Of a stretch of DNA of 64,000 nucleotides, positions 45,502 to 56,794 are shown piece by piece. The DNA lies in contig CM020620.1 of assembly GCA_009829735.1 (NCBI GenBank), forward strand, positions 930,001 to 994,000. Direction: 5' to 3'. The notes under the pieces were generated by a model. It made no database searches. It was given only the letters and a program-made list of their open reading frames with translations, and was not told the DNA's origin. Numbering within the stretch: the stretch's first letter is position 1; each line of letters opens with the position of its first letter. The stretch is from Pyropia yezoensis. Taxonomy: Eukaryota; Rhodophyta; Bangiophyceae; Bangiales; Bangiaceae. A program made the position numbers and the translations under genes.

Positions 45502-47740
45502 TCATCCCGCCTTCCTCCGGTTCCCGTCGTGCCGCGGATGCAGGGCTGGAGGACGCTCCCGCGGCACAGCCTCCGCGCCGGGAGTAGTACTTGGAGGCAA
45601 GGAGGGTGAGAGTCTTGGGAAAAGGGAGGAGGGAAGAGGCGGAGAGAAGGGTTGCTCGGGCGGGTGCTTGTTTTCCTTGATTGTTCCATGCTTGCATTGC
45701 GTGTTTTCCTTGATATACCCGTTCCCTTCTTCGCAATCCTCTTGTTCCGCATCCGTTGCGGGTGAGCTCGGCTCGTCCTGAGGGCCTTGATCGGTCCCGT
45801 CCTCCTGGTCCTCCTCCGAGTCTGATTCCAGGATCTTGCCGGCTCTGGCCACCGGAGTGCCCTCAATCCCGTTCCGTCGCGTATAGGCGCAGACGTCCGC
45901 GATGGGTAACCGGTTTGGGGGTTCCCAGGTATCATCTGCATGGTTAAAACCGAACCAGCGTACTCGCAGGTACAAGCGCCCGTCTCTCGAGGCATGGTCG
46001 ACAAATTTGACGTAGACGTATTCCCGGCCTTCTTTTTGGGATAGCCAGGGTACTGCGGCCCGCTTGCGCCGGGTCAAGTCCCGTTTGCTTGGCGGTGGAG
46101 CTCGGGTGACATGGTCGCTGCTCACCCGGTACGGGGAGCCATCCACGTCTAGAAGGAAGGTCCAGCCATCCGTATTCAGGATCTCATGAGGTCCATCCGT
46201 CTTAGAGTCCAGCTTCCCCCGGGTCTTGCTATGGTTGTCCACAAAAACCCAGTCGCCACCACCCAGTTCCTTGTTCTTTTCCCGGACTCCCTTGTCATAA
46301 TCCCGCTTGTATCGCTCCTGGGTCTTTGAGATTGACTCCTTGACTCTGGGAAGCAGGAGCTTCAGTTGTTCCAGGAACTCATCCTTGGCCTTGGGACCTG
46401 ACTTCAATGCAGGCTGGAGACCGTCTGGTATTCTTTCCAGGGAGAAGTTGGTCAGCCGCCTTGGGGTGACAAAGTCGAGTGGAGCGACCCCCGTTGTCCG
46501 GTGAACTCGGGAGTTGTAGGCTAGAGTGAGGACAGCCAGGAGCTCATCCCAGTCTTCTTGGTGCTCCTTCACGTAGTGCCGTAGCATATCGACTAGGGTC
46601 CGGTTGAATCGTTCCACCTGGTCGTTCGCTTGCGGGTGGTACGTCGTGGTGAACAAGTTCTTGATGCCCATCAGGTCACAGACTCCTTGGAAGAACAGGG
46701 ATGCAAACTGGGGGCCATTGTCTGTTAAGACGGAGTCTAGAGGGCCGTAGGCAGCTATCCAGTACTCGCAGAAGGCTGACGTGACATCCAGAGCCGTAAT
46801 GGTCCTCAGCGGGATTGCTCGAGTGAACTTGGAGAATCGGTCACAAATGATGATCAGGTATATCTTGCCGCTGGATGTTTCAGGTAGGGGCCCCAGGATG
46901 TCCATGCTTAAGCTTGCAAAGGGCTCCGCCGCCGGGAATAGGCGTAGCTTAGAAGTCTTCTTCCTCTGGGACAACCAGTTCCTTGCACAAGAAACACAAG
47001 CCTCCAGGTGCTTATGGACGTCGCTGGCCATGGTTTCCCAGTAGTAATGTCGTCGCATTGAAGCATACATCCGATTGATGCCAGGATGTCCGGCCTGGGG
47101 AGACGAGTGCTCCAGACGTAGGATGTCAGCTCGCAGACTTCGGGGTACGTAGACTTGAGTTGCCCCATCGAAGGGTGACACCCGTACCAGGAGTCCATCT
47201 GTAGACTCGGAGAAACGACTGTTTCGGTTCAGGTCCATTTGGTGGCGAAGCTCCAAGCATTGAGGATCCGTCAGTTGTGCCTCCAGCATCCGGTGAATGG
47301 TCACCGGTTGATGAGCTTCAGGTGTCTCATACAGGGGAGCATGCCAGCCACGTCCAACATTCGGGAGGATGAAGCAAGGTATTTCCTCCGGAATAGGACC
47401 GGTGTCGGCTGCAGGAGTCTCCAGCCGGGACATGGTGTCGGCGCAGTGGTGCTCCCTCCCTGCTCTGGTGCACACCTTGTACTTGAACTCCGAAAGGCGT
47501 AAGCGCCACCGGGCGACCCTTCCTTGGCTGCTGTCCATACATAGCAGCCACCTTAGGCTGGCGTGGTCCGTCCGGATGAGGAACTTCTGTCCTTCAAGAT
47601 ATGGACGTAACAGGAAGCAAGCCCACACGACCGCCAAGCACTCGCGCTCCGTCGTGGAATAATTCTTCTCGGCTGGAGTCAGGACGCGACTGTAGTAGCC
47701 TATCGGGAGGAAGTGCCCATCAGGTTGCTGCTGGAGTAGC
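45502..47740 (-). CDS. pol: RNase H end, integrase and chromodomain
   Basis: Long uninterrupted frame. The RNase H end comes first (LIRTDHASLRWLLCM, HHCADTMSRLE). The integrase zinc finger is HSSPQAGH ... ACVSCA. The DDE core has Asp in SMDILGPLPE, Asp in LTDNGPQFA and Glu in DQVERFNR. The GDWVFVDN C-terminal box follows, then a chromodomain (YVYVKFVDH ... LYLRVRWFGF ... DDTWEPPNRLP) and a charged tail. Integrase inserts the cDNA and the chromodomain selects the chromatin target. All catalytic residues are present. A one-base shift near 47740 separates it from RT, which is in another frame. Confidence 0.9.
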
Positions 47741-48893
47741 GAGCCCCCACCTGGACGCCACAGGCATCAGTCTCCAGAACAAACTGGCCCTCCCGTTTGG
47801 GTAACGCCAGTACTGGAGTGGTGGTCAGGCGCTTCTTGAGCTCTTCGAAGGCCGCGGTCTGCTTCTCGTCGAGCACCGGGAGTTGTGCGGGAAGCTTCTT
47901 GCTGGTGAGCTTGTTCAATGGCCGGGCAATCAGAGCATAGTCCCGTACGAACCGGCGGTAGACGTTGCACATACCCAGGAAGCTCTTGAGTTCCGTCTGG
48001 GTTTTAGGTTGCCGTGCATGCCGGACGGCCTTGATGTTCTTCTCATTGACTCGGAGCTCCCCCGGACTCAGCACGTGCCCCAGGTACTCCACCTCAGTCT
48101 CAAACAGGTGGCACTTCTCGGCCTTGAGGGTAGCTCCAGCCTTGGACAGGAGGGCCAGGACCTCTCGAAGGTGCTCCAGGTGTTCCGCTGGGGTCTTGGA
48201 GAAAACGATAATGTCATCCAGGTAGACCAAACATGTTCTCCACCTTAGCCCCGACAGGATGATGTCGATGGCTCTTTGGAAGGTGGCCGGAGCATTGTTG
48301 AGACCAAAATAAAGACGCTTGCACCGGAATAGTCCCAGGTGGCACGTGAAGTTGGTCTTGTCCTTGTCCTCGTCAGCCAGAGGGATCTGCCAGTAACCGG
48401 CATTACAATCCAGCGTCGAGAAGAGGGTGGCATCACCAAGAAAGTCGATGCAATCATCCATCCGGGGTATCGGGTATACATCCTTGACGGTCATCTTGTT
48501 CAGGCGCCTGTAGTCAACGCAGAAACGGAAGTGACCGCCAGGTTTCGGGACGACTACCACCAGGAAGGCCCACTCGCCATCAGACGGCTCGATAACATCC
48601 ATCTTGAGCATCTTGTTAACCTGCTTCTCAATCTCATCCCGGCGATGAGGTCCAGCCCGGTATGGTTGCAGGTGTACTGGCTTAGCTTCCGGCTTGAGTT
48701 GAATCCAGTGTAGAGTGGCGTCCATCTTGCCCAGCTCTCCCGACCACAGGTGCCGATATTCCTGGAGAAGCTTCTCCAGTGCCTCCTTCAAGTCGGGAGG
48801 GACATTTTCTTGTTTGACCTTCGGCATCCCGGGTGGTGCTTGTTCGGGCTTCGGAGTAGCGCTACCAGCCTGCTCTTGTTTCGGAGATACGTC
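47741..48893 (-). CDS. pol: reverse transcriptase
   Basis: Complete RT: fingers (LHWIQLKPEAKPVH, VIEPSDGEWAF), FRFCVDYRRLN, Asp in STLDCNAGYWQ, the catalytic YLDDIIVFSK and the thumb VEYLGHVLSPGEL, then the connection and start of RNase H (VLETDACGVQVG), where a frameshift follows. It copies element RNA into DNA. It is in the same frame as the protease, from which it is separated only by TAG 48894-48896. Confidence 0.9.
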
Positions 48894-49691
48894 CTAGGCC
48901 GTCAAGTTGGATGCCAGCTCTTGTTCCAGGTTCAAGAGATCTTCCTTGCTCATAGCACGGGCGGACCCCCGGTAAGGCTCTGCTGTGCCAACTCGGGCGC
49001 CCTTGGCGAGGGTTATTGGCTTCCGGCTCACGTTGACGATCAGCACCGAGAACGGGGTGTGCCATTCTACCTTCTTGTGATGTCCGTGGGCCAAATATAA
49101 CCGGTGTTTCGCCAGAAATTCCTTACGTCCGCAAATCAGGCATTGACCTGCAATCCGGGTCTTTACTTGAACCTTGGTCTCCGAGCGAGGAGGTAGGAGC
49201 ACCGGTTTGAAGAGAGTCAAGGTAGAGGGTGGGATGCGTTCCCTCTTGTTCTTGGCTACACGAACCTTGGCGTCCAGATGCTCCAATACCGGTGACACAA
49301 ACCCATGGTTGAACTGCACCTTCCCTTCTCCGGGTAGGATGCTCTTGACATGCTGCTTCTGGAAGTCCCAGCCTAGGATAAGGAGGACTGATAGGGTCTT
49401 GACTACTAGAAAGGGAAAAAGCATTGGTTCATTGTTGACATAGATGGCGACGGGAAGGCGGCCCAGCGGTCGTAGGGTTTGACCTGATGCGTCGACAATG
49501 TGGGTTTTGGTAGGCGCTCTCCAGGCATGTCGACGCCAGCCCGGAGGTAACAGGCTCTCAGTGATGACGCTTGGTCCGGCTCCCGTGTCAACCACCGGCA
49601 TAACAGCTTGGGGGAGGCTATCCCCCACACGCATACGAGCATTAATCTTGAGGTTTTCCTTACGCAGGACGAGCAAGGTCCCCTTGAACAA
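48894..49691 (-). CDS. pol: aspartic protease
   Basis: Retropepsin with active site VVDTGAGPSVI and second block LLILGWDF; 265 codons ending at TAG 48894. Removing that stop (CAG in the presumed ancestor) would join it to RT as one polyprotein. It lies in a different frame from gag, which ends at 49820. Confidence 0.85.
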   Translation of the reverse strand: MFKGTLLVLRKENLKINARMRVGDSLPQAVMPVVDTGAGPSVITESLLPPGWRRHAWRAPTKTHIVDASGQTLRPLGRLPVAIYVNNEPMLFPFLVVKTLSVLLILGWDFQKQHVKSILPGEGKVQFNHGFVSPVLEHLDAKVRVAKNKRERIPPSTLTLFKPVLLPPRSETKVQVKTRIAGQCLICGRKEFLAKHRLYLAHGHHKKVEWHTPFSVLIVNVSRKPITLAKGARVGTAEPYRGSARAMSKEDLLNLEQELASNLTA

Positions 49692-49819
49692 ACAGGGTGT
49701 CCGGGCGGCTACCAGTTGAGCAGGTAACTGCCGTCCTTTCTCCCGGCACGCAAGGGGAGAACGGGTAGAAGTACCCTGGCGTTGGAGGTTCGGGAAGACA
49801 CTTGGGGACAGCGCCTGCC

Positions 49820-51580
49820 CTACTCGTTTCCCGGGTCCGAGGAGTCCTTAGAGGTTTCGGTCTCCAGGTCAAAGTCCGTAGGAGCTTCCCTTGCCAGAGC
49901 CTCCGTGATGCTCTGTAAGGTTGCCACTCGGATTGCGTGTACCTGTGCCTTGTCCATCTTGGAGGGTGCTCGCCGGTCAGCCCAGTTGACCGCCTTTGCA
50001 AACACCAGTCCTTGACGCTTGAGTTTCTCCTGGAGGTCCTTGGGAATGGTCGGGCATTGGTAGAACATGTGGTCCTCCTTCTGGCACAGCCAGCAAGACC
50101 GGAACCGCTGGTTCTTGACCTGCTTGAGGGCGACCCGGGAAGGTTGCTCCTTAGAAACGAAGCCGCCCCACTTGTCCCCTGACCCCACGGGTGAGGCCTC
50201 GCCAACTGCAAGTACCGGTACAGGGCTATCACCTCCCTTGTACTTGTCGGGTCCGGGACGAACTCGCGACAACGGCTTGGGAGTTGATACCATGGGAGCT
50301 TGGAGGGCCTTGGCTTGCCGGTACTTGACCTGGGTGTAGGGCATCAACTGGTGGAAGGTATGTTCTTGATGTTCCTGGTTGTAGTTCTCCGCCTCCACTT
50401 GAAGATATTCAGGAAGGCCTTCCGAGAAGATCATCTTGAGCCTGTCCTCAGGGTAAACGTTGCCACAAGCCTCGCTCATCTCCCGGACACGACGGGCGAA
50501 GGCCTCTGGAGTCTCTTGTCTCTCCATGGTTGCCCGGTTCAGTCTGCCGACTGCTTTACGCAGGGAGTCCGCGTCAGCATAGTTGGACAGGAGCCAGTTG
50601 ACCGCCTCCGGATAACTCCCAACGGTACGCCCGACAATGTGTCCGGCAGAGTCTGGTAGAGCCTGTGCAAACCGCTCTTCCGCTTCTCCGGTCATGAAGT
50701 TAACCAGGAGGTAGAGAGCCTTGCCCTCGGACACATCGTTGTCATTGCATGCCTTGACAAACCGGCGCAGGAAGGCAAAGATAAGCGCCGGTCTCTTCCC
50801 GGAAAACTTAGGATGTCCCCCGAAGCTCGGCTGCATTCGCCGGTTCAGGGATGCCATCTTATTGGCCATCTTCCGGGTGTAACCTTGGTCTTGGATCTCC
50901 AGCCGGTAGTTACCCCAATACGTGACCTTGTTCAGGGTGGCATCTCCCACTTGGTGGGCAGGGAAGTCAAACTCGACTAGCCTGCGTCGGGTGGGACCGG
51001 GAGATGCATCCCAGTCATATCCCTCCTCAGAGCTGGAGGAACTGGTCTCGCTGGTGCTAGAGCGACGGCGACGACGCCGACGCCTCCGGCTACTCCGGTT
51101 CCCGGTCTTAGAGCTCCCCGCCCCATAGGATGCAAGGGGAGGAAAAGCTTGGCCGGTTCCAGGAGTCGAGATCTCAGGGAGACCCGTAGAACCAGTCACA
51201 GCGGTGCCTCTGGCACTGCTAGTGCCCACAGGAAGAGGTGTATACACCCAGCTGCCATGTGTGGGTCCAGGAGTAAACACACCAGGGGCTATCCCTGGAG
51301 GTTAAGGAGTAGAACGGACAGGAGGGAGACGTCTGCTGCGAGCGGACTCAAACGCCGTTGACCCCGGGGTGGCTCCCATAGGAGGAACAGCCGGAGGAAC
51401 GGGAGCAGGAGGTGCTTGGCCGCCTGTTGACTCCAGTCCGCTACCGGATGTCACACTCAGGTCTGCTTCACCCGTAGGGAGAACGCCGGGTTGGGCACCG
51501 TCCCCCGCGGTGACCAGGGATGCGTCAAGGGACGCGGGGTCTACCCCTTCGGGCACCGTCGTGCCAGGGAGGGTAGCCAT
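49820..51580 (-). pseudogene. gag of the second chromovirus
   Basis: Start taken at ATG 51580 (MATLPGTTVPEG). The frame is continuous to 49820 except for one TAA at 51302-51304, one C-to-T step from CAA. A disordered, Arg-rich N-terminal region precedes a classic gag domain (FSGKRPALIFAFLRRFVKAC, LYLLVNFMTGEAEERF, SEGLPEYLQVEAENY) and a CCHC knuckle, CWLCQKEDHMFYQC (CX2CX4HX4C). It forms the particle and packages RNA. Confidence 0.85.
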
Positions 51581-51767
51581 GTTGGTCTCTTGACAGCCAC
51601 AGTCCAGTTGCCTGGGTGTCCAAGGATCGCAAGACCACAAGAGAGGGGTTGGAGAGCCAGGAATGGGAATCCCGTGACCGGGTGCAAATAATTCCCAAAC
51701 CACAGAAAATGACAGAACAGGAACAACCCAACCGCTGCTCCCAAATGTCTCTTCTCAAACACTCCTA

Positions 51768-51785
51768 TCCCCTGCTGCTTCACCA
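51768..51785 (-). promoter_or_regulatory. Primer-binding site of the second chromovirus
   Basis: TGGTGAAGCAGCAGGGGA on minus, four bases inside the 5' LTR; 17 of 18 bases equal the first chromovirus site. Confidence 0.7.
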
Positions 51786-51789
51786 AATA

Positions 51790-52360
51790 TGTGGTATAAA
51801 ACTCGATCCTCTCAGACACGTGTTAATATCCCTGGGGGGAAAGGGACAGGTAACACAGAAAGGGGAACTACGAGAGTGGTATGCCTGTTGCCTCACGTGC
51901 CTGCTCGCAGAGCAAACAGATACGCACGGTAGTGCACACGGGGAAGAGGAAAGCAAACGCGCAGTTGTCTTTTTCCTGAGGGCGCGGGCCAAGGGCGCCT
52001 CGCTGTCCCTCTTAACGTGCATCTGGGGGAGCCTCGGCACGTTGGCCAGGTAGCCCCCCCATAACCCCGAGTGGCCCCGACCCGAGTCTAACCTCGTCAG
52101 GTCGGGGGCCACTATCACTACTAATTCTATTCCCACTCACTAATCTCACACTCAATTTCTCTCAAATCAAGTCCCTCACAAGTATGCAAAAACCCATCAG
52201 AAATCCCTCTCTCACGTGTGGATAGCGTAGTCCACCGCATCCCAGTGCCGGGCACGGGCCACGGCCGCCAACCATCACCACACGGCGGGCGTGTTCTGGC
52301 ACCTGGTGCCCTCTGGTTGTAGGCCCGGGTCGGCGCCAAGTCGGGGCCAGGGATGCTACA
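51790..52360 (-). repeat. 5' LTR of the second chromovirus
   Basis: 571 bp matching 42714-43284. It is followed by the target copy tgcag at 52361-52365. Confidence 0.95.
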
Positions 52361-52735
52361 TGCAGCCCCGCCCTGTTCATCGGCTTCATCGCCAGCGGCT
52401 CCGTTTGCACCATCCTCGACTACTTGGTCAATTGCACCATCTGCCGCCTCGTCGGGCGCGGGACCAGCGGCTTCGTGTGCCGCATCACCGCACGCAGGTC
52501 CAGCAGCTCCTTCTGCTCCATCACCACGCTCACCGCCTTCCCCGCGTCCTCCACCCAAATGATCAGCTCCGTCCTCGGACGCCTCGGAAAATGACTGATT
52601 CACGTCAGCGTCCACAAAAGTGTCCAACCGCCCGGCTGCCGAAACGAAGATGTCGTCCGGGTCCTCAGAGATAACGGGCGCGTCGTGAAGGAAAGAAGAG
52701 CGAGAAGGCCGCCCTCTCCGCGGTTCATCAGCCAT
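52361..52735 (-). pseudogene. SWIM-Ulp1 protein, N-terminal part (interrupted)
   Basis: 125 codons from ATG 52735 (MADEPRRGRPSRSS), acidic and Ala/Gly-rich, up to the chromovirus insertion. The frame continues in phase at 42708 once the element and one target copy are removed, so the original protein was about 1250 residues. Motif copies of the GTGCCGAA family lie 340-400 bp upstream. Confidence 0.8.
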
Positions 52736-53301
52736 GCGAAATGTGCGGGGTCGACGCGCGCACCACGCAGCACAGTACAGGGGCTTCGTCGTTCAAGCCG
52801 CGGAAAAGACCGTCGTCAGGCACGGCGCTCCCGTGCTTGCAGGTGGCCCACGCGGCAAGCTGAAGATGAAGAGATGACTGGACAAAGCCGGCGTCACGGC
52901 GCACGCCAAACGACCTCTGCGCCAAACGCAAAGGGCGCACCAGGAGTGCACGCGTGGAGACGGTCGTTACCACACCGCGGCAATCCACGCACCGCGCAAC
53001 GGAAGCCTTCGCGTTGAGGTTTCGTATTACGCCGAAGACGTGCTTTCGGCGCTTTCCCGAGAGTCGCATTTTGTGCCGAAATATTGTGTTGTGCCGCGAG
53101 GCTGGTTCCTGCCGAGCTGTTTTGTGCCGAACCTCTCCCTGATGCCTGATGCCTCACAAAAGACCCAGCGCCAAGTCCTCTCTCACATGACAAACTCCCG
53201 CACCTGAACACTCAGGCATGGAGCTCATCTCGGGCAAGTCGCTTCCCGAAACATTCTCGGATGCCACCCAAAGTGATGCAGGTAAGGTTGCACTGTGCGT
53301 T
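52736..53301. other. Upstream region of the SWIM-Ulp1 gene
   Basis: No gene; probable promoter. Contains the motif cluster at 53071-53134. Confidence 0.5.
53071..53134. promoter_or_regulatory. GTGCCGAA motif cluster
   Basis: TTGTGCCGAAAT (53071), GTGCCGCG (53091), CTGCCGAG (about 53109) and TTTTGTGCCGAACC (53120), all in the same orientation, upstream of the minus-strand SWIM-Ulp1 start. Confidence 0.6.
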
Positions 53302-54904
53302 TCAGCATAGGCTGGGATGGTCATCGGAAGTGAGTCTGTTCAAGAAGAATGGAGGGACCTGTGATATTTCCAGTGAGGAGGATGAAGAAGAAAGAAGACC
53401 AGTGTAACCTTCGGAAGGCGCACTTTGATACGAAGCGCCGACCAGACCATCGCCAGCATGGACATCTTCATACAAAACATACAAAACAACGAGGTAATCA
53501 ATGCAACGAAGACAATAAAAAATGGGTAAATTGCCGCTGGACACCACCGCCGCCATCATGGCGATGATTGCTGCGGCCCTGTGAAGTCTTGCACAGGAGT
53601 GGGCAGTGGAGATGCAGCCCAGGATATCGGCACCAGAAGTCACAGGGTGGATGGAGGGGGGGAAGAGCTGTTGAGAGCCAGTCGCCACCACACCATCCCC
53701 AGGAACTGTTAGCCCCCAATAGCGTTGGCACCGTTCTGTCTGATCACGGCGTAAGATGGGGAGAAGACAGCTTGGAGAACATCAACAGCTGCAGTCCACC
53801 CGGCGGAAGGCAAATAAGATCGCTGATAAGAAGCTGCGGACTGGTCCAGGAACGGACCGGCCTTGCTGTTGGAAATGTAGCGGCAGTGGTGCGTGGTGAG
53901 CATGAGCTGCCGTCGCTCGTGGCTCTCTTGTGTGAAGTTGAAAGGACGAACACTTTTGCACCACCCGGCAATGCTGGGTCGGGCGCCTCCGCCGGATATT
54001 GCGGCCATAGTGACCGCCGACTTGGCCGCGGGCGTGCCAATCGTGCGGATGCCGCGGCCGTTGCCGCCGCTGCCGTGCGTATGCACCGCAGTTACCGATG
54101 CCACCACCGCAAAGGAGGCCACCTCACAGGTGTAGGCGCGCATCGCCTCGGGCCAGACCGCACGGCGCGACCCGCCGCCTCCGCGAAGCGATGCTACGCG
54201 GTCAACCGGGGCCTGCTCAATGGGAACCTGCTGCACAGCCACGCCGCCTTCTTCCACGAACGGGTGATAGCCGCCGCGTCGATACCGCGGCTCAAGCTGC
54301 CGTCGCCGCCGCCGCGGTGAGCGGGTCCGCATGCAGCTGCCGCCAACGAGGCTGTCCCAGTAGCGTAGCGCGCATCGCTTCTGATAACTGCAACAAGGAT
54401 CTTCCCGTCGCCGCGTCACCCGAGGCTCAGCTGGCCTCCGGGCCGCCGTCTGCTGTAGTCGTGGTGCCGCTCCTGTGCCAGCGGCGAGGGCTGGGGCGAA
54501 TATGGCGCCGGCCAGGACAGTGGTTGAGGTCCCGATCGCCACCGCGACGGCTGTGCCATGCCTGACACGCCTCTATCTCTCATCGGTGGCCGACCGCAGC
54601 GGGCTTCCTGCTACGAAGTACCCCTGCAGCGATGCTGGGCGCAACCACCAGAAGATCTGTCCGTAGTCCATGACGCGGCGGCGGCGGTGGCCGCAGCGAC
54701 AGCGACAGCCGCGGAGACCACCGAGGTAGCCGCTGCCGAGGTGGCGGTGCCACGCAAAGGCGCCGCCGTTGCCGGCGCGCCACCGGTCGACACTCCGAAA
54801 TTTGGCGACGCTGCGGTAAAGCCCGCTGGCGTAACAACGTACGTCGCACCGCCTGCCAGGCTCGTTTCTTGAGTGTTGCGACTTCGCCCGCGCCGTGGAG
54901 ACAC
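53302..54904 (-). pseudogene. Possible membrane protein of the giant element
   Basis: Successive minus-strand frames look like one broken gene. It begins at 54904 (MSPRRGRSRNTQETS) with an Ala/Val-rich hydrophobic segment, then a QIFWWLRPASLQGYF piece, another hydrophobic segment (STTVLAGAIFAPALAAGTG), a compact middle, and a C-terminal hydrophobic stretch (AAIIAMMAAVVSS, DYLVVLYVLYEDVHAG). At least three frame changes are needed. Plus-strand frames also exist here but show no hydropathy pattern. No family recognised. It would be the outermost gene at the right end. Confidence 0.3.
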
Positions 54905-56794
54905 GCTGCGTGAGGTGCCTTTTGGGCCATCCGTGGAACAGTGCGAGTGTTGGCAAGGCCTGCCGGTTGCTTGCGAGTTGCGTGTTATCGTGCCGAAATG
55001 AGGGATGACACCAACATCACATCGCGCCGACGCGAATCACGCTCTTGCGCAAAAACGCGAATGCCCATAAAGTTCAGGGAAATGCTAAGCACAAGATCTC
55101 TGGATGAGCGTTAAAACTTCACACAGGGTTCGGGGATATGGGTACTGCATGAGCAAGAATCGGCTCGGCGAGTCTGTCCAGAAGGACTCCCTCCGGTGCC
55201 TTACGCAGCATCGTGCCGACGCCAAGGTTTGTGCCGACGGCCTGGTTTAAGGCGGTACGTGATCGCACCGCGCGCCCGACGGCGAGGCCGACAACACTGG
55301 GCCCTGTCGGCATTTCAGGGGGGGGGGGGGTCTGAGGATCCTGAGCTTCCCTGCCTGTGGACACTATGACCTCTCCCCGACGCCTTCCGCCCCTCCCCCA
55401 ATCCCCGACATGCTCCCTGCGCCGCTGCTTCCTCCGACTCCACGTCCCCCCCCGCCAACCGGCGCGGCCTCCCCCTCCGCCTCACGCACATGCGCGCCCC
55501 CCCCGCCGCGCCCACCAGCCCCCCCCCAAACCCTTTGCCGCGGCCTCCTCCGCCCCGCCCACTTACCCGCCACCAACCCCGTCGGACCTCTGTCGCCTGT
55601 TGCTGCAATCGCCGCACAACACGCACTCGACTTTTTTCTCGTCGCGGTCGGCCCCGGTCACCGGCAGAAGGGTCGCTGCCCGCGCCGCCCGCCGAGCTGC
55701 GCCAACTCCTTGCGCCGGCGGTACTCGCAGGCGCCCCTCGAAGGCGCTGCTGGCGCCGGGAAGAACGTGGCGCGCTGCCGCCGTGGCTTCTTGAGAGTAT
55801 TTTAAGCAGAGACCAGGGGTTGGAGCCCGCCCGCCGGGGCTCTGCCCCCCCCGGCCCTCCGCCTGACGAGGGGGACCTGTTGACGGTCGTGCCGGCCGTC
55901 AGAGCCATCATAGCGCGGGAGTGCGTTTTGGGAGGCGACGCAAGTGGTCGTGGCGTGCAGGAGGTACTGCAGGACGCCGGGAAGAGGCGATAGAGGAGGC
56001 ATCCACCCCGACGCTGCTGCTTCCAGCTCATCACCGGCGCAGTCCCTGCCGCCGCACCCGCAGGCCCGGAAAGTCGCTGTCGCAGCACTTCCCTTCTTTC
56101 ACGCCAGCACCCCCCAGGGACCACCCCAGCGCCTGCAAGCAGCCCCCGCGAAGCTCACCCGGACGCACGTAGTCCCCGCACCACACTTCAGACTCCAACC
56201 CGCTCCTTGTTCGCGCCCTATGCTAGCGCTCTTTCCTGTCTGGGGCCGGGCGGCGTCTTTCCTGTCTGGGGCAGGGCGGCGTCGCCAGCCCCCCCCCTCT
56301 TTCACAGTACTGATTTGATTCCGATGGCGTTTTGGCGAGCGGCGCCCGCAGCGGGCGCCGCCCCCCCTGCCCGTTGCGACAGTTGATCAGTGGCGGAAGC
56401 CGTCCGGCGGCAGCAGCCCGGCGGCAGCGCGGTACTGGCGCCCCACGCCCCCCCACCCCGTCCGACGGCGGCAACCCGGCGGCGGCGTCGTACTGGCGCC
56501 CCACGCCCCCCCACCCACATGGCAGCTCCGGGCCCCCCCCAGGGGTGCCTTGCTCACATGTGCAAAATGCACGCGGCTTCGTATAAAATACGGCGTGCAT
56601 AACCCGAGCAGTCTTAGTGGTCGCAAAAGCCACCTTACATAGAGAATGGGCCAATAGACTGGCTCGCACACAGCGCCCGTATCCATCTCTCGCCACACAA
56701 CGCGGTCAATCGGCGTGAGAAAAGCCCCGCGACCAGGTCTCGCTTGGCGAGGTCAGATCCCCCCCCCCCCTCTGGAGAGGCCGTACGGGGGCCT
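54905..56794. other. Right subterminal region
   Basis: Contains GTGCCGAAATG at 54991, GTGCCGAC at 55213 and 55231, a G run (55318-55330) and a very Pro/Arg-rich GC stretch with frames open on both strands. One plus frame (55490-55993) ends in an ordered-looking helix but is not supported enough to call. Tandem duplications lie at 56233-56284 (25-bp unit with CCTGTCTGGGG) and about 56403-56518 (about 60-bp unit with TACTGGCGCCCCACGCC). Confidence 0.4.
54988..54999. promoter_or_regulatory. GTGCCGAA motif near the right-end gene
   Basis: ATCGTGCCGAAATG-type half-site 85 bp upstream of 54904. Confidence 0.45.

Larger units (their letters stand above)
42714..52360 (-). mobile_element. Second chromovirus (Ty3/gypsy), nested
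   Basis: Complete layout on minus: 5' LTR, PBS, gag, protease, RT, RNase H, integrase, chromodomain, PPT, 3' LTR, plus an antisense ORF at 43470-45440. Flanks cgcag (42709-42713) and tgcag (52361-52365) are a 5-bp target duplication with one C/T change. Both LTRs are 571 bp and nearly identical, so the insertion is more recent than the first chromovirus. gag-pol has a TAA in gag, a TAG before RT and one frameshift in RNase H, so it is not autonomous as it stands. Confidence 0.95.

Noticed and set aside
53568..54320. 250-codon plus-strand frame
   Set aside because: No domain or hydropathy pattern; the minus strand shows hydrophobic segments that fit better.
55315..56124. 269-codon minus frame near the right inverted repeat
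   Set aside because: Gly/Arg-rich shadow in a GC-rich stretch open on both strands; no support for either strand.
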